DNA of 64,000 nucleotides from Pseudomonas sp. WJP1 (GCF_028471945.1 NZ_CP110128.1:6599001-6663000), one strand, 5' to 3'; positions 27,901 through 37,505 are shown, counted from the stretch's first letter. Notes: generated from the sequence alone by a model not told the origin. Made by a program: numbers and translations.

Positions 27901-30900
27901 GAACCCGCTCCGGGCGCGGACTGACTTCCTGGCCGGCCGCCAGCTCGTCGAGCATGTTGATCAGCGCTTCGTGGGCACTTTGTGCCTCATGGAAAAACGC
28001 TTCGCTGACCGCCAGGCTGCTCTCTTCCACCGCACCGTAGAGGTCGAGCAAGGCTTCGCAAAGCTCATCCACCGGGTGCAGGTCGGCCAGGTGCGCGCCT
28101 TCGCCGAGGGTGGTCAATTCATCCAGCAGTGCACTGAGTTCCTGGCGCTCGCCTGGGTGCTGCTGCCAACGTTGCAACAGGCTTTCGGCGTCCAACAGGA
28201 TGTCCATGCCCTGGGCCAGGAAGTTGGTGATCAGCTGCGGGTCGCGCTTGACCCTCAGGCCACTGCTGGGCGAGCTCAAATGGCTTTGCAGGCGCTCGTC
28301 GAGCAGCGCCCTGGCACGTTCGATCAAGGCCCGGGAGCCGGGGATTTCGGCCAGCGGATCGGTCTTGAGCTGGCGCAAGCCAAGACGGAACAAGCCTTCG
28401 GCCTCCAGCAGCACTTCGACTTCGTCCAAATCGAGGGCGATCAGGTGAGCCTTGTATTCCCGGGCCAGCTGATCCAGCGGCGTCGCCAGCTCGGCAATCG
28501 GCAGGACCCCCGCCATCGACGCACTGCCCTTGAGCGTGTGCAAGGCGCGCTGCAGCTCATCGCTGGCCTGCAGCGGCAGGTGTTCGGCGGCCTGGTCGAG
28601 AAAGCGGTTGAGACAGCTCAAATGGGTTTCGGCTTCCTTGCGGAAGATTTCCAGCAACAGCGGGTCGAGGGCCGCGACGTCCTGGGTGTCCTCGTCCTCT
28701 GCCGGGATCTCGCCTTTGGCCAGGGCGTGGGCACGCGCCGCCAACTGGTCGACATCGTTGCGCTGACGCTGGGCATCGGCGGCGTATTCGGCCACCAGTT
28801 CCGGCAGCAGATCGAGCACATCGCCGAGCAGCTGCTGCACTTGAGCGCCAGGCTCCACGCTGTGTTCCAGTACGCGGTTGAGCAGGTTTTCCAGGGCCCA
28901 GGCCAGTTCACCGAGCACCAGGGCGCGCACCATCCGGCCACTGCCCTTGAGGGTGTGGAAAGCGCGGCGCAGTTCACTCAGGGCCAAGCGGTTGGCGGGA
29001 TCCGCCGACCAGCGTGGCAAATACTCGCGAATGACCTCCAGCACTTCATCGGCTTCCTCGAGGAACACTTCGCGCAATTCCTCGTCCACCGGATCTTCGC
29101 CCGAAGGCGGCGGCAGCAGGCTATCCGGGGTGTCGAGCGCGGGCGGGTTCAGGGCCGAGACCGGGCTGGCCAGCACATCGGCCAGGGCCTGGGCGACGGC
29201 CGGGGCATCCCGCTCCTGCTGTTGCCGCAGGGCCTGGGCTTCACCGGGGCTCAAGACATCCGCAAGCACCGGTACCTGACGTTCACTGGGGAAAAACCCG
29301 AGTGCCGCCAGGCTTCGTTGCGCCACGTCGAGCAGGTGTTCACCGGGCGCTTCCGGGTCGTCGCTGAGGCGCTCAAGGTAATACTCGATGCTGGTGATGA
29401 CGTCGGCCAGGCTGTCCAGCGCCTGCCAGCCTGGCTGATCCGGATCGAGCAGCAAGTGCTCGCGGATGAAATGATTGCAGGTTTCGATCAGGCCCGCCGC
29501 CCGGCTCAACGGAATCATCGCCAGGGCACCGCGCACCTGGGTCAGCAAGGCCGGCAGTGCCTGCAGGTGCTGTCGGTCCCAATCGGCATCGATGTAGTCG
29601 ACGATCATGTCCTTGGCCTGCTGCAGGCAGATGCGCGCTTCCTTGATGACGATCTGGTGGATCTGCGTCAGGTCGGTGGTGGGCAGGCGACTGTCTTCCT
29701 GGCTTTCAGGCTCTACGGTGCCGACCATGCCGGCCAGCGTCGCCTCGACGTAAAGCAAGGCTCCGGCCACGTCCATGAGGATTGCGTCATCGGGGGCGCG
29801 TTGGCCCTGGGCCAGGCTCAGCACCACCGCCAGTTGATCGATGATGACCTTGCGTGGCTGGCCAAAGCCCAGCACCGCCAGGGTGTCGGCGATTTGCCGC
29901 AGGGGCGCCAACAGGCTGTCGAGGTCCGAGGTGTGTTGCCGGTCGCTGCGCACGAACAGGTCCAGGCGCTCCTTGACCCGCACCAGCTCTTCGCACAATG
30001 CCGCCAGTACCGAGCGCATGGCGTCGCGGTCGGGACCGGCCAGCCTTGCGCGTTCTTCGTCGACCATCGCGCTGTCAGGCAATGCATCGTCCAGTGCGTA
30101 GCGATCTTTCATGGTCAGCATCTGCCCGGTGGGGTGTTCGGCCTTGGCAATATAGAACAGCAAACTCTTGAGCAGCTCGGGCGGCGGCGGCTGATTGATG
30201 CCCTGCATGCCCTGTTCGAGCAGACGTTTGAGCTCTTTGTCGGCCTCCTTGAACAGGCTGCGCAAGGCCGGGCTGTTGGCGATGACGCCGGCGCGCATGC
30301 CTTCGACCAGCGCCGAGGCAACCTGCCACAGCGGGCTCAGGGGCGCAGAACCGGACAAGCCTTCCAAGCGCGTAAAGACCTTGGCCATGTACCCCAAATG
30401 AGTGTCGTCGTCCTGCTCACGCAACAAACCGACCAGGGCCATCTGCAACATCTGCCGCAACTTGCGCAGCACATTCGGCAGTTCGGCCGGTTCCAACAGC
30501 GCCAGGGACGCCTCATCGAGGGGAGCCAGGTCTGGCAACTGCGGGCTGAACAGGCTGGTTTCCGACAACAGGCTTTCGCCTCGGGCACTGCGCAGGTCGT
30601 TGATCAGCGGCAACACTACCAAAGGCAAATCACGGCGGGCGCCTTGCACACGATCAAGGTAGATCGGCAACTGCCCCAGCGCTTGCAGCATCAGGTGCAA
30701 CGCCTCGTCGCGATGATGAACGCGATTGTGTTGCAAGGCGGTGACCAGATGCTCCATTTCTTCGGCGAGCAAAGCCGCGCCGTAGAACTCGACCATCTGC
30801 AGGCTGCCGTGAACCTGATGGATGCACGCCAGGCATTCGCTCAGGGCGTGCGTCGCCTGCGGGTCATCAAGCTGGGTTTCGATCGCGTGATGAGCCTGCT

Positions 30901-30964
30901 TCAGCGTTTCGGCAATTTCGCCTTTGACCCATTCGAGGGCCACATAGTCGTGCCGATCACCCAT
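24947..30964 (-). CDS. chpA: Hybrid chemosensory histidine kinase ChpA (PilL)
   Basis: Central kinase of the Pil-Chp pathway that controls type IV pilus function and surface sensing. About 2005 residues. In order: an N-terminal Hpt-like region (HQVHGSL, about residue 49), degenerate Hpt-like regions, then Hpt domains with HTLKGS near 668 and 808, and HTLKGG near 1149 and 1290. The CheA-type dimerisation and ATPase domain follows (NAVDHGLE near 1595, DDGAGVP, SGRGVGMDVV), then a CheW domain, and a receiver domain with Asp near 1935 (LMLLDIEMPRMDGFE). I chose the ATG at 30964 (MGDRHDYVALEW). P. aeruginosa ChpA is longer (about 2470 residues). A REP palindrome lies in frame at 27668-27767. Confidence 0.95.
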   Translation of the reverse strand: MGDRHDYVALEWVKGEIAETLKQAHHAIETQLDDPQATHALSECLACIHQVHGSLQMVEFYGAALLAEEMEHLVTALQHNRVHHRDEALHLMLQALGQLPIYLDRVQGARRDLPLVVLPLINDLRSARGESLLSETSLFSPQLPDLAPLDEASLALLEPAELPNVLRKLRQMLQMALVGLLREQDDDTHLGYMAKVFTRLEGLSGSAPLSPLWQVASALVEGMRAGVIANSPALRSLFKEADKELKRLLEQGMQGINQPPPPELLKSLLFYIAKAEHPTGQMLTMKDRYALDDALPDSAMVDEERARLAGPDRDAMRSVLAALCEELVRVKERLDLFVRSDRQHTSDLDSLLAPLRQIADTLAVLGFGQPRKVIIDQLAVVLSLAQGQRAPDDAILMDVAGALLYVEATLAGMVGTVEPESQEDSRLPTTDLTQIHQIVIKEARICLQQAKDMIVDYIDADWDRQHLQALPALLTQVRGALAMIPLSRAAGLIETCNHFIREHLLLDPDQPGWQALDSLADVITSIEYYLERLSDDPEAPGEHLLDVAQRSLAALGFFPSERQVPVLADVLSPGEAQALRQQQERDAPAVAQALADVLASPVSALNPPALDTPDSLLPPPSGEDPVDEELREVFLEEADEVLEVIREYLPRWSADPANRLALSELRRAFHTLKGSGRMVRALVLGELAWALENLLNRVLEHSVEPGAQVQQLLGDVLDLLPELVAEYAADAQRQRNDVDQLAARAHALAKGEIPAEDEDTQDVAALDPLLLEIFRKEAETHLSCLNRFLDQAAEHLPLQASDELQRALHTLKGSASMAGVLPIAELATPLDQLAREYKAHLIALDLDEVEVLLEAEGLFRLGLRQLKTDPLAEIPGSRALIERARALLDERLQSHLSSPSSGLRVKRDPQLITNFLAQGMDILLDAESLLQRWQQHPGERQELSALLDELTTLGEGAHLADLHPVDELCEALLDLYGAVEESSLAVSEAFFHEAQSAHEALINMLDELAAGQEVSPRPERVRALHGLLDQSLDPSAMGLIRSDGSRTLSIRELGDATAELERTLPPVGASLLAMDDNDDALSSDKCGAFESFAGKPAPTKDRAAELDDDIVSIFLEEAEDILDSANHSLQRWVSEPHNPAPLSSLQRDLHTLKGGARMAEVEPVGDLAQELENLYEGLADRRYSHSEGLVQLLQQSHDRLAQLLEQLQDQQALGDPGELIEAIRAFRQGHAGNAEVIEAAAGNDSAHHDGELLDIFLEEGFDIIESSGAALLRWQAEPSSRQEMETLLRDLHTLKGGARMVEIAPIGDLAHELEFLYEGLSTGALQPTAALFELLQRSHDRLAQMLDAARAGEPLPPADRLIDAIQNFSHPVQPDSPVPLTVPVSAKTETPLLQPDAGADMVKVSAELLDDLVNLAAETSIFRGRIEQQVNDAQVALNEMETTIERMRDQLRRLDTETQGRILSRQQVDAERLGYEEFDPLEMDRHSQLQQLSRALFESASDLLDLKETLDRRTLDAENLLQQQGRINTELQEGLMRTRMVPFERMLPRLKRIVRQVASELGKDVEFIVGNAEGEMDRNVLERMAAPLEHMLRNAVDHGLEAAPVRVAAGKPAQGRITLDLLREGGDIIFDIRDDGAGVPLEAVRRKAIKRGLLDPHSVISDHDVLQFILQPGFSTAEKITQISGRGVGMDVVHEEVRQLGGTMSIDSVPGQGVHFRIRLPFTVSVNRALMVQCGEDQYAIPLNTIDGIVRVLPNELEGHFRLDPPTYEYAGQRYELCYLGELLKTSPRPRLLGQGLPLPVLLVQCNERHIAVQVDAMAGTREIVVKSLGPQFAAVQGVSGATILGDGRVVLILDLLAPVRAMQARAPQRPVSPEVEVEPQRPLLVMVVDDSVTVRKVTSRLLERHGMNVLTAKDGVDAMLLLEEHSPDLMLLDIEMPRMDGFEVATQVRKDERLRHLPIIMITSRTGQKHRDRAMAIGVNDYLGKPYQESVLLESIALWSKTHA
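27668..27767. repeat. REP-type palindrome inside the chpA reading frame
   Basis: TGTAGGAGC at 27668 and GCTCCTACA at 27767 bound two arms of different REP subtypes (GGCTTGCCGGCGAAGG on the left, ATCGCGAGCAGGCTC on the right). The frame stays open, and the element encodes about 33 residues, including VGASLLAM and FAGKPAPTK, between Hpt domains (about residues 1066-1099). Confidence 0.9.
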
Positions 30965-31013
30965 AACCACTCCAATCCCCACTTCAATCAAGATAGCCGT
31001 GCCCGGGGGCGGT

Positions 31014-33074
31014 TCAAGCTTTGTCCGCGACCGGCGCCTGGGTTGCCGGCAAGGTGAAACCGGACACCGAACGCCGCAACTGGCTGGCCATTTTTGCCAG
31101 GTTGCCGATGCTCTCGGCAGTGGCGGTAGAGCCGGACGAGGTCTGCGAGGTGATCTGCTGGATCACGTTCATCGTCAGGGAAATCTGACCGGCAGACGAC
31201 GTCTGTTGTTGCGCCGCGTTGGAAATGCTCTGGATCAGCGCCGCCAGGGTCTTGGATACCCCTTCGATTTCTTCCAGGGCCACACCGGCATCCTGCGCCA
31301 GACGCGCGCCACGCACCACTTCGGTGGTGGTCTGTTCCATGGAAATCACCGCTTCGTTGGTGTCGGCCTGAATCGCCCGCACCAGGGTCTCGATCTGCCG
31401 CGTGGCGGCCGAAGAGCGTTCCGCCAGGCGCTGCACCTCGTCGGCGACCACCGCGAAACCACGCCCGGCATCACCGGCCATGGATGCCTGGATCGCCGCA
31501 TTGAGGGCGAGGATGTTGGTCTGGTCGGCAATATCATCGATCAAGCTGACAATATCGCCGATTTCCTGGGAAGACTCGCCAAGGCGCTTGATTCGCTTGG
31601 CGGTGTCCTGAATCTGTTCGCGGATGTTGTCCATGCCATGGATGGTGTTGTGCACCACCTCGTTGCCCTTGTTGGCGATCTCCACCGAACGCTCGGCCAC
31701 CGCCGAGGATTCCGCGGCGTTGGCCGACACCTGGTCGATGGACTCAGCCATGTCGTTGATCGCGGTGGAGGCTTCGGAAATCTGCTGGGCCTGATGTTCC
31801 GAGGCCTGCGCCAGGTGCATCGCAGTGGCCTGGGTTTCCTGCACAGCGGCAGCGACCTGGCCGGCCGTCAGGTTGATCGTTGCCACCAGGTCGCGCAGTT
31901 GGTCCACGGAATAGTTGATCGAATCGGCAATGGTCCCGGTGAAGTCTTCAGTCACCGTGGCGGTCACGGTCAGGTCGCCGTCGGCCAGGTCTTCGATTTC
32001 GTCGAGCAGGCGCATGATCGCGTTCTGGTTGCGCTCGTTCTTTTCGGCAGTTTCGCGCAACTGGCGATTGGTTTCGCGCACCATCACCAGGCCGATGAGG
32101 ATGATCGACATCAACGCCCCCAGGCCCAGGACATAACCGCCGATGGTGTCGGTGTCACGTCCCCCGGCGAGGTTTTCGAAGCCGCTGGCCAGGTGGGAAG
32201 CTTCATCGAGCAGGGTTTGCGACAGGCTGAAGATGTTGGTGGCCGACTCACGAACCTTGAACAGCTCAGGGGAGGTTTCGAGGATTTCGTCCACGGAGCC
32301 GGAGACGAACTCGAACAACTCGGAAATCTCGATCAACCGCGCGCGCGCGTCGCGGTCCTCGACCTGGCTGACCCGCAGTGCCGCGTTGCCCTGGAGCATG
32401 CCGTTGAGCACCTGGCCGAAGCGCGCCGCATCGCGGCCGAACGCATCGGCGGCCTGCTGTGAGTTCTCGTCGCCGGACAGTACGGTATTGACCGCACCTA
32501 AAATTCGCTCGGCCAGCAGTGATTGACGCTGGGCCATCGCCACCTGCGCAGCCGGGGCGCCACGTTGCAGCAGGGTTTCCACCACTTTTTCGTATTCAAC
32601 CTGCAACTGCGGCACGGTTTCGGCCAGGGTCGCGGCGACCTGATGCAGCGACAACACCGTCTGTTCGCTGGACAAAATGGCGTCGGTGTTTTTCAGCAGG
32701 CGTTCCCAGTCCAGTTGTACGGCGCGCATTTCCGGACGCACGCTGGCCGGTGCCGGTGGCAGGCCGGTGGCGGGGTCGCCTTTCTTCAGATAGCTCCAGC
32801 GCCGGGCAAAATCGTTGCGCGCATCGCTGAGCAACTTGAACGCCGCCGCCTTGCCGGCAGCGGCTTCGGTGGCATTCTTGGCAATGCGCTGGGACAGCAC
32901 GCGCAACTCACCGGCGTGGCCGATGTACTGTTTGTCGTAAGTGGCCTGGGTGTTGAGGTACGCGAAGTTGGCGAACAACAACATGATGAAGATAATCAGT
33001 GCGATAAACAGCGCGATGATCTGCGACCGACTGCGCGACGCTTCCATGGGCTTGCCTGATTTTGCTTTTGTCAT
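31014..33074 (-). CDS. pilJ: Methyl-accepting chemotaxis protein PilJ
   Basis: Receptor of the Pil-Chp pathway, 686 residues. A first membrane helix spans residues 18-38 ([20 protein letters not shown]), a long periplasmic part follows, and a second helix lies near 318-338 ([16 protein letters not shown]). Then come a HAMP-like region and the MCP signalling hairpin ([19 protein letters not shown]). It lies 49 bases upstream of chpA; the CheR-type pilK found between them in P. aeruginosa is absent. Confidence 0.95.
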   Translation of the reverse strand: MTKAKSGKPMEASRSRSQIIALFIALIIFIMLLFANFAYLNTQATYDKQYIGHAGELRVLSQRIAKNATEAAAGKAAAFKLLSDARNDFARRWSYLKKGDPATGLPPAPASVRPEMRAVQLDWERLLKNTDAILSSEQTVLSLHQVAATLAETVPQLQVEYEKVVETLLQRGAPAAQVAMAQRQSLLAERILGAVNTVLSGDENSQQAADAFGRDAARFGQVLNGMLQGNAALRVSQVEDRDARARLIEISELFEFVSGSVDEILETSPELFKVRESATNIFSLSQTLLDEASHLASGFENLAGGRDTDTIGGYVLGLGALMSIILIGLVMVRETNRQLRETAEKNERNQNAIMRLLDEIEDLADGDLTVTATVTEDFTGTIADSINYSVDQLRDLVATINLTAGQVAAAVQETQATAMHLAQASEHQAQQISEASTAINDMAESIDQVSANAAESSAVAERSVEIANKGNEVVHNTIHGMDNIREQIQDTAKRIKRLGESSQEIGDIVSLIDDIADQTNILALNAAIQASMAGDAGRGFAVVADEVQRLAERSSAATRQIETLVRAIQADTNEAVISMEQTTTEVVRGARLAQDAGVALEEIEGVSKTLAALIQSISNAAQQQTSSAGQISLTMNVIQQITSQTSSGSTATAESIGNLAKMASQLRRSVSGFTLPATQAPVADKA

Positions 33075-33120
33075 CGGTCTTCGCCTGTCCTGCCCAATTC
33101 ACTCAATGCCCCCCTACCCT

Positions 33121-33210
33121 TGTAGGAGCGAGGCTTGCCCGCGAAGCAGGCGCTGCGGTTTTACAGGAATACCGCGTCATCGTTCTTCGCGGGCAAGCCT
33201 CGCTCCTACA
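33121..33210. repeat. REP-type palindrome between pilI and pilJ
   Basis: TGTAGGAGCGAGGCTTGCCC and its complement surround a 40-base spacer inside the pil-chp operon. It could reduce or separate expression of the two halves. Confidence 0.88.
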
Positions 33211-33228
33211 AGATCAGCGATGCCGTGT

Positions 33229-33762
33229 TTATACCGCGACGCTCATGAACCCCTGCGACCGCGCCAGCGCAAACAGGCTGAACACCTGCCAGCCCTGCTC
33301 GCGTTGAAACCGGCCGGTGATGAACGGTGCGATCGGCCCGCCCAAGCCGTCTATTGGCTGCAGACTGTCCCGGGCAAAGTGCTGCAAACCAACGACCTCA
33401 TCGACCAGCAGCCCGGCAAACACGTCTTCATGCTCCACCACCAACACCCGTCGCTGCTTGCGTGCTGCCGAGATTTCCTGGCCAAGAAAGCCGCACAAAT
33501 CAATGATCGGCAACAAACGCCCGCGCAGATTGGCCACGCCCTTGACCCAAGACTTGACCCCCGGTACCAGGGTAAAACGCGGTTCGTGCAACACTTCACC
33601 GACTTCGCCCATGGGCGCGACGTACCAGTGTTCGCCCAGGCGAAAACCGATGCCGCTCCAGCTGTCCTGGCGGGTCGGCTGGGACGGCAAGTCCGCCGCC
33701 AGCAAGCGACAGCGCCGGTCGATCTGCAGCAGCAGTTCGAAGGCGGTCAGTGATTCGCTCAT
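33229..33762 (-). CDS. pilI: CheW-like adaptor PilI
   Basis: Couples PilJ to ChpA. The 177-residue CheW-domain protein has GEHWYVAPMGEVGEVLH, the typical VKGVANLRGRLLPIIDL near residues 73-90, and LLVDEVVGL. It starts 10 bases after the pilH stop, in the order pilG-pilH-pilI-pilJ-chpA-chpC. Confidence 0.94.
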   Translation of the reverse strand: MSESLTAFELLLQIDRRCRLLAADLPSQPTRQDSWSGIGFRLGEHWYVAPMGEVGEVLHEPRFTLVPGVKSWVKGVANLRGRLLPIIDLCGFLGQEISAARKQRRVLVVEHEDVFAGLLVDEVVGLQHFARDSLQPIDGLGGPIAPFITGRFQREQGWQVFSLFALARSQGFMSVAV

Positions 33763-33772
33763 GACCCTGTGA

Positions 33773-34138
33773 TCAACCGGCCAGCACGTTGTTCAGGGTC
33801 TTGATCAGGGTGTCTTCGTCGACCGGCTTGGTCAGATAGTCCTTGGCCCCTTGGCGCGTGCCCCAGACCTTGTCGGTTTCCTGATCCTTGGTGGTGATGA
33901 TGATCACCGGGATGTGTCCGGTTTCCGGGTCTTTGGTCAACTGGCGGGTCGCCTGGAAACCGTTGAGCCCGGGCATGACGATATCCATCAGCACCGCGTC
34001 GGGTTTTTCCTGGCGGGCCAGGGCCACGCCGTCTGCGCCATTTTCGGCTTTCAATACTTCATGACCGTGCTTTTCCAGCATGCCGGTCAGTTTGTACATT
34101 TCGGTCGGCGAATCGTCGACGATCAGGATACGTGCCAT
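33773..34138 (-). CDS. pilH: Response regulator PilH
   Basis: A single-domain receiver (121 residues) of the Pil-Chp system, tied to the retraction motor or phosphate flow. The phosphoacceptor Asp is in AVLMDIVMPGLNG (about residue 52), with the acidic pair in ILIVDDSP and the conserved Lys in DYLTKPVDE. The ATG at 34138 (MARILIVDD) is preferred; upstream starts add unrelated residues. Confidence 0.95.
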   Translation of the reverse strand: MARILIVDDSPTEMYKLTGMLEKHGHEVLKAENGADGVALARQEKPDAVLMDIVMPGLNGFQATRQLTKDPETGHIPVIIITTKDQETDKVWGTRQGAKDYLTKPVDEDTLIKTLNNVLAG

Positions 34139-34195
34139 GGTCTTCCCCATTCTTGTCGGCGCAGGGCCCAATGGCCGAGCGTCACTGTAGGTGTC

Positions 34196-34600
34196 TTACT
34201 GCGGCAAAACAGCGGCAAAGCCCGGAACATGGGCCTGTATCGCGTTCAGCAGTTCTTCCTTGCTGAAAGGCTTGGTCAGGAACTGGTCGGAGCCGACGAT
34301 GCGCCCCTTGGCCTTGTCGAACAGCCCGTCCTTGGATGACAGCATAATCACTGGCGTGGACTTGAATGCACTGTTGTTCTTGATCAATGCGCAGGTCTGA
34401 TAGCCATCCAGGCGCGGCATCATGATGTCGACAAAGATGATACCGGGGTGGTGATCGGCGATCTTGGCCAGGGCATCGAAGCCGTCGATGGCCGTGATGA
34501 CCTCACAACCCACATTCTTGAGCAGTGTTTCGGCGGTGCGGCGAATCGTCTTCGAATCGTCGATCACCATGACCTTCAAGGCGCTGGGTTGCTTTTCCAT
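34196..34600 (-). CDS. pilG: Response regulator PilG
   Basis: A single-domain receiver (134 residues) that promotes pilus extension in P. aeruginosa. It has VMVIDDSKTIRR, the phospho-Asp in GIIFVDIMMPRLDGYQ (about residue 58), and the Lys in QFLTKPFSKEE. It is the first gene of the operon, with promoters expected in the 234-base region shared with gshB. Confidence 0.95.
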   Translation of the reverse strand: MEKQPSALKVMVIDDSKTIRRTAETLLKNVGCEVITAIDGFDALAKIADHHPGIIFVDIMMPRLDGYQTCALIKNNSAFKSTPVIMLSSKDGLFDKAKGRIVGSDQFLTKPFSKEELLNAIQAHVPGFAAVLPQ

Positions 34601-34834
34601 AGGTGCTCTACCGTCGCCTTTACGAATCTATTTGTCCATCTGCAGGGCATCGAGGGCTCGAAACCCTTGATGCTCAAGGGCCGGCACAACATGGCAGCCT
34701 TTTTAGCACAGTCTCCAAATCCAATCTATCGGCCGGCCCTGGCAGTGGTTTTTCCTTGACCGGGAACACACTCAGCGCCACTCTGACGCCACTTTTTGAT
34801 TGCTACCAAGCCCCCAAATTTCGAGGAATAACCC

Positions 34835-35788
34835 ATGAGCGTTCGTGTCGGGATTGTCATGGATCCTATCGCCAGCATCTCCTATAAAAAGGATAGCTCG
34901 CTGGCCATGCTGCTGGCCGCACAGAAACGCGGCTGGGAACTGTTCTACATGGAGCAACGCGACCTGTACCAGGCCGAGGGTCAGGCACGGGCGCGGATGC
35001 GTCCATTGAAAGTGTTCGCCAACCCGGAAAAATGGTTCGAGCTGGAAGCCGAGCAGGACAACCTGCTGAGCGACCTGGACGTGATCCTGATGCGCAAGGA
35101 CCCCCCCTTCGACATGGAATTCGTCTATTCCACCTATTTGCTGGAACAAGCCGAGAGCGCCGGCGTGCTGGTGGTCAACAAGCCGCAGAGCCTGCGTGAC
35201 TGCAATGAAAAGCTGTTCGCCACGCTGTTCCCGCAGTGCACGCCACCGACCATCGTCAGCCGTCGCCCTGACGTATTGCGCGAATTCGCCGACCATCATG
35301 GCGACGTGATTCTCAAGCCGCTGGACGGCATGGGCGGGTCCTCGATCTTCCGTCACACCGCCGGCCACCCGAACCTGTCGGTGATCCTCGAAACCCTGAC
35401 CCTGCACGGCCAGCAGCAAATCATGATCCAGGGCTACCTGCCCGCCATCGTCGATGGCGACAAACGCATCCTGATGATCGACGGCGAGCCGGTGGACTAC
35501 TGCCTGGCACGCATTCCCGCTGCCGGTGAAACCCGTGGCAACCTCGCCGCTGGTGGCCGCGGCGAAGCCCGTCCATTGACCGAGAAGGATCGCTGGATCG
35601 CAGCACAAGTCGGCCCGACCCTGCGCGAAAAAGGCCTGTTGTTTGTCGGCCTCGATGTGATCGGCGAGCACCTGACTGAAATCAACGTCACCAGCCCGAC
35701 CTGCATCCGCGAAATCGATAACGCCTTCGGTACCGATATTGGCGGCATGCTGATGGATGCCATCGATCAGAAGCTAAAGGCCCGTTGA
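34835..35788 (+). CDS. gshB: Glutathione synthetase
   Basis: An ATP-grasp enzyme that joins gamma-glutamylcysteine and glycine. The 317-residue protein has MDPIASISYKKDSSLAMLLAA at the N-terminus, the ATP-binding ILKPLDGMGGSSIFR, the metal ligands around FVGLDVIG and the C-terminal INVTSPTCIREID. It is divergent from pilG, as in P. aeruginosa. Confidence 0.97.
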   Translation: MSVRVGIVMDPIASISYKKDSSLAMLLAAQKRGWELFYMEQRDLYQAEGQARARMRPLKVFANPEKWFELEAEQDNLLSDLDVILMRKDPPFDMEFVYSTYLLEQAESAGVLVVNKPQSLRDCNEKLFATLFPQCTPPTIVSRRPDVLREFADHHGDVILKPLDGMGGSSIFRHTAGHPNLSVILETLTLHGQQQIMIQGYLPAIVDGDKRILMIDGEPVDYCLARIPAAGETRGNLAAGGRGEARPLTEKDRWIAAQVGPTLREKGLLFVGLDVIGEHLTEINVTSPTCIREIDNAFGTDIGGMLMDAIDQKLKAR

Positions 35789-35852
35789 AAAGCCAAACCA
35801 ACATTGCGTTATCATGCGCGGCCTGTGAAAACGTGATGTTGGTTTCCTTGTC

Positions 35853-36752
35853 ATGACCCTCCCGTCCGATCTGCCCCCCGAACTCGCCCACCACGGCGTG
35901 CGCCCGGCCGATCGCCTCGGATTTACCCTGTTTCTGGCGGCGTTGGTGCACCTGGCCTTATTACTGGGTGTCGGCTTCACGATGGTCGAGCCCAAGCAGA
36001 TCAGTAAAACCCTGGAAATCACCCTCGCCACCTTCAAAAGCGAAAAGAAGCCGGAAAAGGCCGATTTCCTCGCCCAGGAAAATCAGCAAGGCAGCGGCAC
36101 CCTGGACAAGAAGGCCATCCCCAAGACCACCGAGATCGCGCCCTTCCAGGACAACAAGGTTCAGAAAGTCACACCACCGCCAGCGGCCAAGCCTGAACAG
36201 CAGGAAGCCCCGCCCAAGGCGGCCGTGACCACCGTCGCGCCGAAGCCGAAGAAAGCCGCGGCGAAAACCGAAGAGCCCAAGCCCGTCACCAAACCTGCGG
36301 TGGCGGCACCCACATTTGATAGCGAACAACTGTCCAGCGACATCGCCAGCCTCGAAGCCGAACTGGCCCAGGAACAACAGTTGTACGCCAAGCGCCCGCG
36401 CATCCACCGTTTGAGCGCCGCCTCGACCATGCGCGACAAGGGCGCCTGGTATAAGGATGAATGGCGTAAGAAGGTCGAGCGCATCGGTAACCTCAATTAC
36501 CCCGACGAAGCCCGGCGCAAGCAGATTTACGGCAACTTGCGCCTGATGGTCTCGATCAACCGCGACGGTTCGCTGTATGAGGTGCTGGTACTGGAGTCCT
36601 CCGGGCAACCGCTGCTGGATCAGGCGGCCCAGCGCATCGTGCGCCTGGCAGCGCCGTTTGCCCCCTTTACCGGGGACCTGTCGGACATCGATCGACTGGA
36701 AATCATCCGCACGTGGAAATTTGCGCGTGGCGACCGCCTCTCCAGCAACTGA
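35853..36752 (+). CDS. TonB-like energy transducer
   Basis: A 299-residue inner-membrane protein with a single N-terminal anchor helix (FTLFLAALVHLALLLGVGF, about residues 24-43), a long Pro/Lys/Ala spacer (about 100-165), and a C-terminal TonB domain (LNYPDEARRKQIYGNLRLMVSINRDGSL, VLESSGQPLLDQAAQR). It transmits proton-motive energy to outer-membrane transporters. No exbB or exbD is nearby. By position it corresponds to the P. aeruginosa gene called tonB3, linked there to twitching motility. Confidence 0.9.
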   Translation: MTLPSDLPPELAHHGVRPADRLGFTLFLAALVHLALLLGVGFTMVEPKQISKTLEITLATFKSEKKPEKADFLAQENQQGSGTLDKKAIPKTTEIAPFQDNKVQKVTPPPAAKPEQQEAPPKAAVTTVAPKPKKAAAKTEEPKPVTKPAVAAPTFDSEQLSSDIASLEAELAQEQQLYAKRPRIHRLSAASTMRDKGAWYKDEWRKKVERIGNLNYPDEARRKQIYGNLRLMVSINRDGSLYEVLVLESSGQPLLDQAAQRIVRLAAPFAPFTGDLSDIDRLEIIRTWKFARGDRLSSN

Positions 36753-36768
36753 CCACCACAAATCCCCC

Positions 36769-36857
36769 TGTAGGAGCGAGCCTGCTCGCGATAGCGGTCT
36801 GTCTGACACATCAATTTTGAATGTGCCGCCGTCATCGCGAGCAGGCTCGCTCCCACA
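36769..36857. repeat. REP-type palindrome between the tonB-like gene and yqgE
   Basis: TGTAGGAGCGAGCCTGCTCG and its complement, ending in GCTCCCACA, surround a spacer. The two outer arms differ (TAGGAG against CCCAC), as in several other copies here. Confidence 0.88.
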
Positions 36858-36932
36858 TTGGATCGATGAAGCCTGCCAAATTGCGGCATCCCCGGCTTGT
36901 CAGTTCGTCCCTCCAACGCCACACTAGCGTTC

Positions 36933-37505
36933 ATGAAAAACGTCAGCCCCAGCTACCTCAAGCATCACTTCCTGATCGCCATGCCTCACATGGTCGACCC
37001 GAACTTTGCGCACACCTTGACCTACATCGTCGAGCACACGGCCAATGGTGCCATGGGGCTGGTGGTCAACCGTCCGCAGGACCTGAACCTGGCCGATATC
37101 CTCGAGCAATTGCGCCCGGACATCGAGCCGCCAGCGCTCTGCCAGCACGTGCCGATTTTCATCGGCGGTCCGGTACAGACCGATCGCGGCTTTGTCCTGC
37201 ACCCCAAGGGCCAGAGTTTCCAGGCGACCGTTGATCTGGAAGGCGAACTGTCCTTGTCGACCTCCCAGGACGTGCTGTTCGCCATCGCCGATGGCGTCGG
37301 CCCGGCGAAAAGCGTGATCACCTTGGGTTATGCCGGTTGGGAAGCCGGGCAACTGGAGGCCGAACTGGCTCAGAACGCGTGGCTGACTTGCCCGTACGAC
37401 GCCGACATCCTGTTCAACACCAGCAGCGAGCTGCGCCTGGAAGCGGCGGCCAAGCACCTGGGCGTCAACCTCAGCCTGCTCACCAGCCAGGCGGGGCACG
37501 CCTGA
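36933..37505 (+). CDS. YqgE/AlgH family protein
   Basis: A 190-residue cytoplasmic protein of the UPF0301/YqgE family, called AlgH in Pseudomonas; its exact function is unsettled. It has the family's HHFLIAMPHMVDPNFAHTLTYIVEH opening and GYAGWEAGQLEAELAQNAWL. I chose the ATG at 36933 (MKNVSPSYLKHHFL). Its stop overlaps the ruvX ATG (TGATG), so the two genes are coupled. Confidence 0.92.
   Translation: MKNVSPSYLKHHFLIAMPHMVDPNFAHTLTYIVEHTANGAMGLVVNRPQDLNLADILEQLRPDIEPPALCQHVPIFIGGPVQTDRGFVLHPKGQSFQATVDLEGELSLSTSQDVLFAIADGVGPAKSVITLGYAGWEAGQLEAELAQNAWLTCPYDADILFNTSSELRLEAAAKHLGVNLSLLTSQAGHA

Noticed and set aside
27890..31057. A 1055-codon open frame on the plus strand
   Set aside because: It lies opposite chpA, has no recognisable domains, and is explained by codon bias of chpA.
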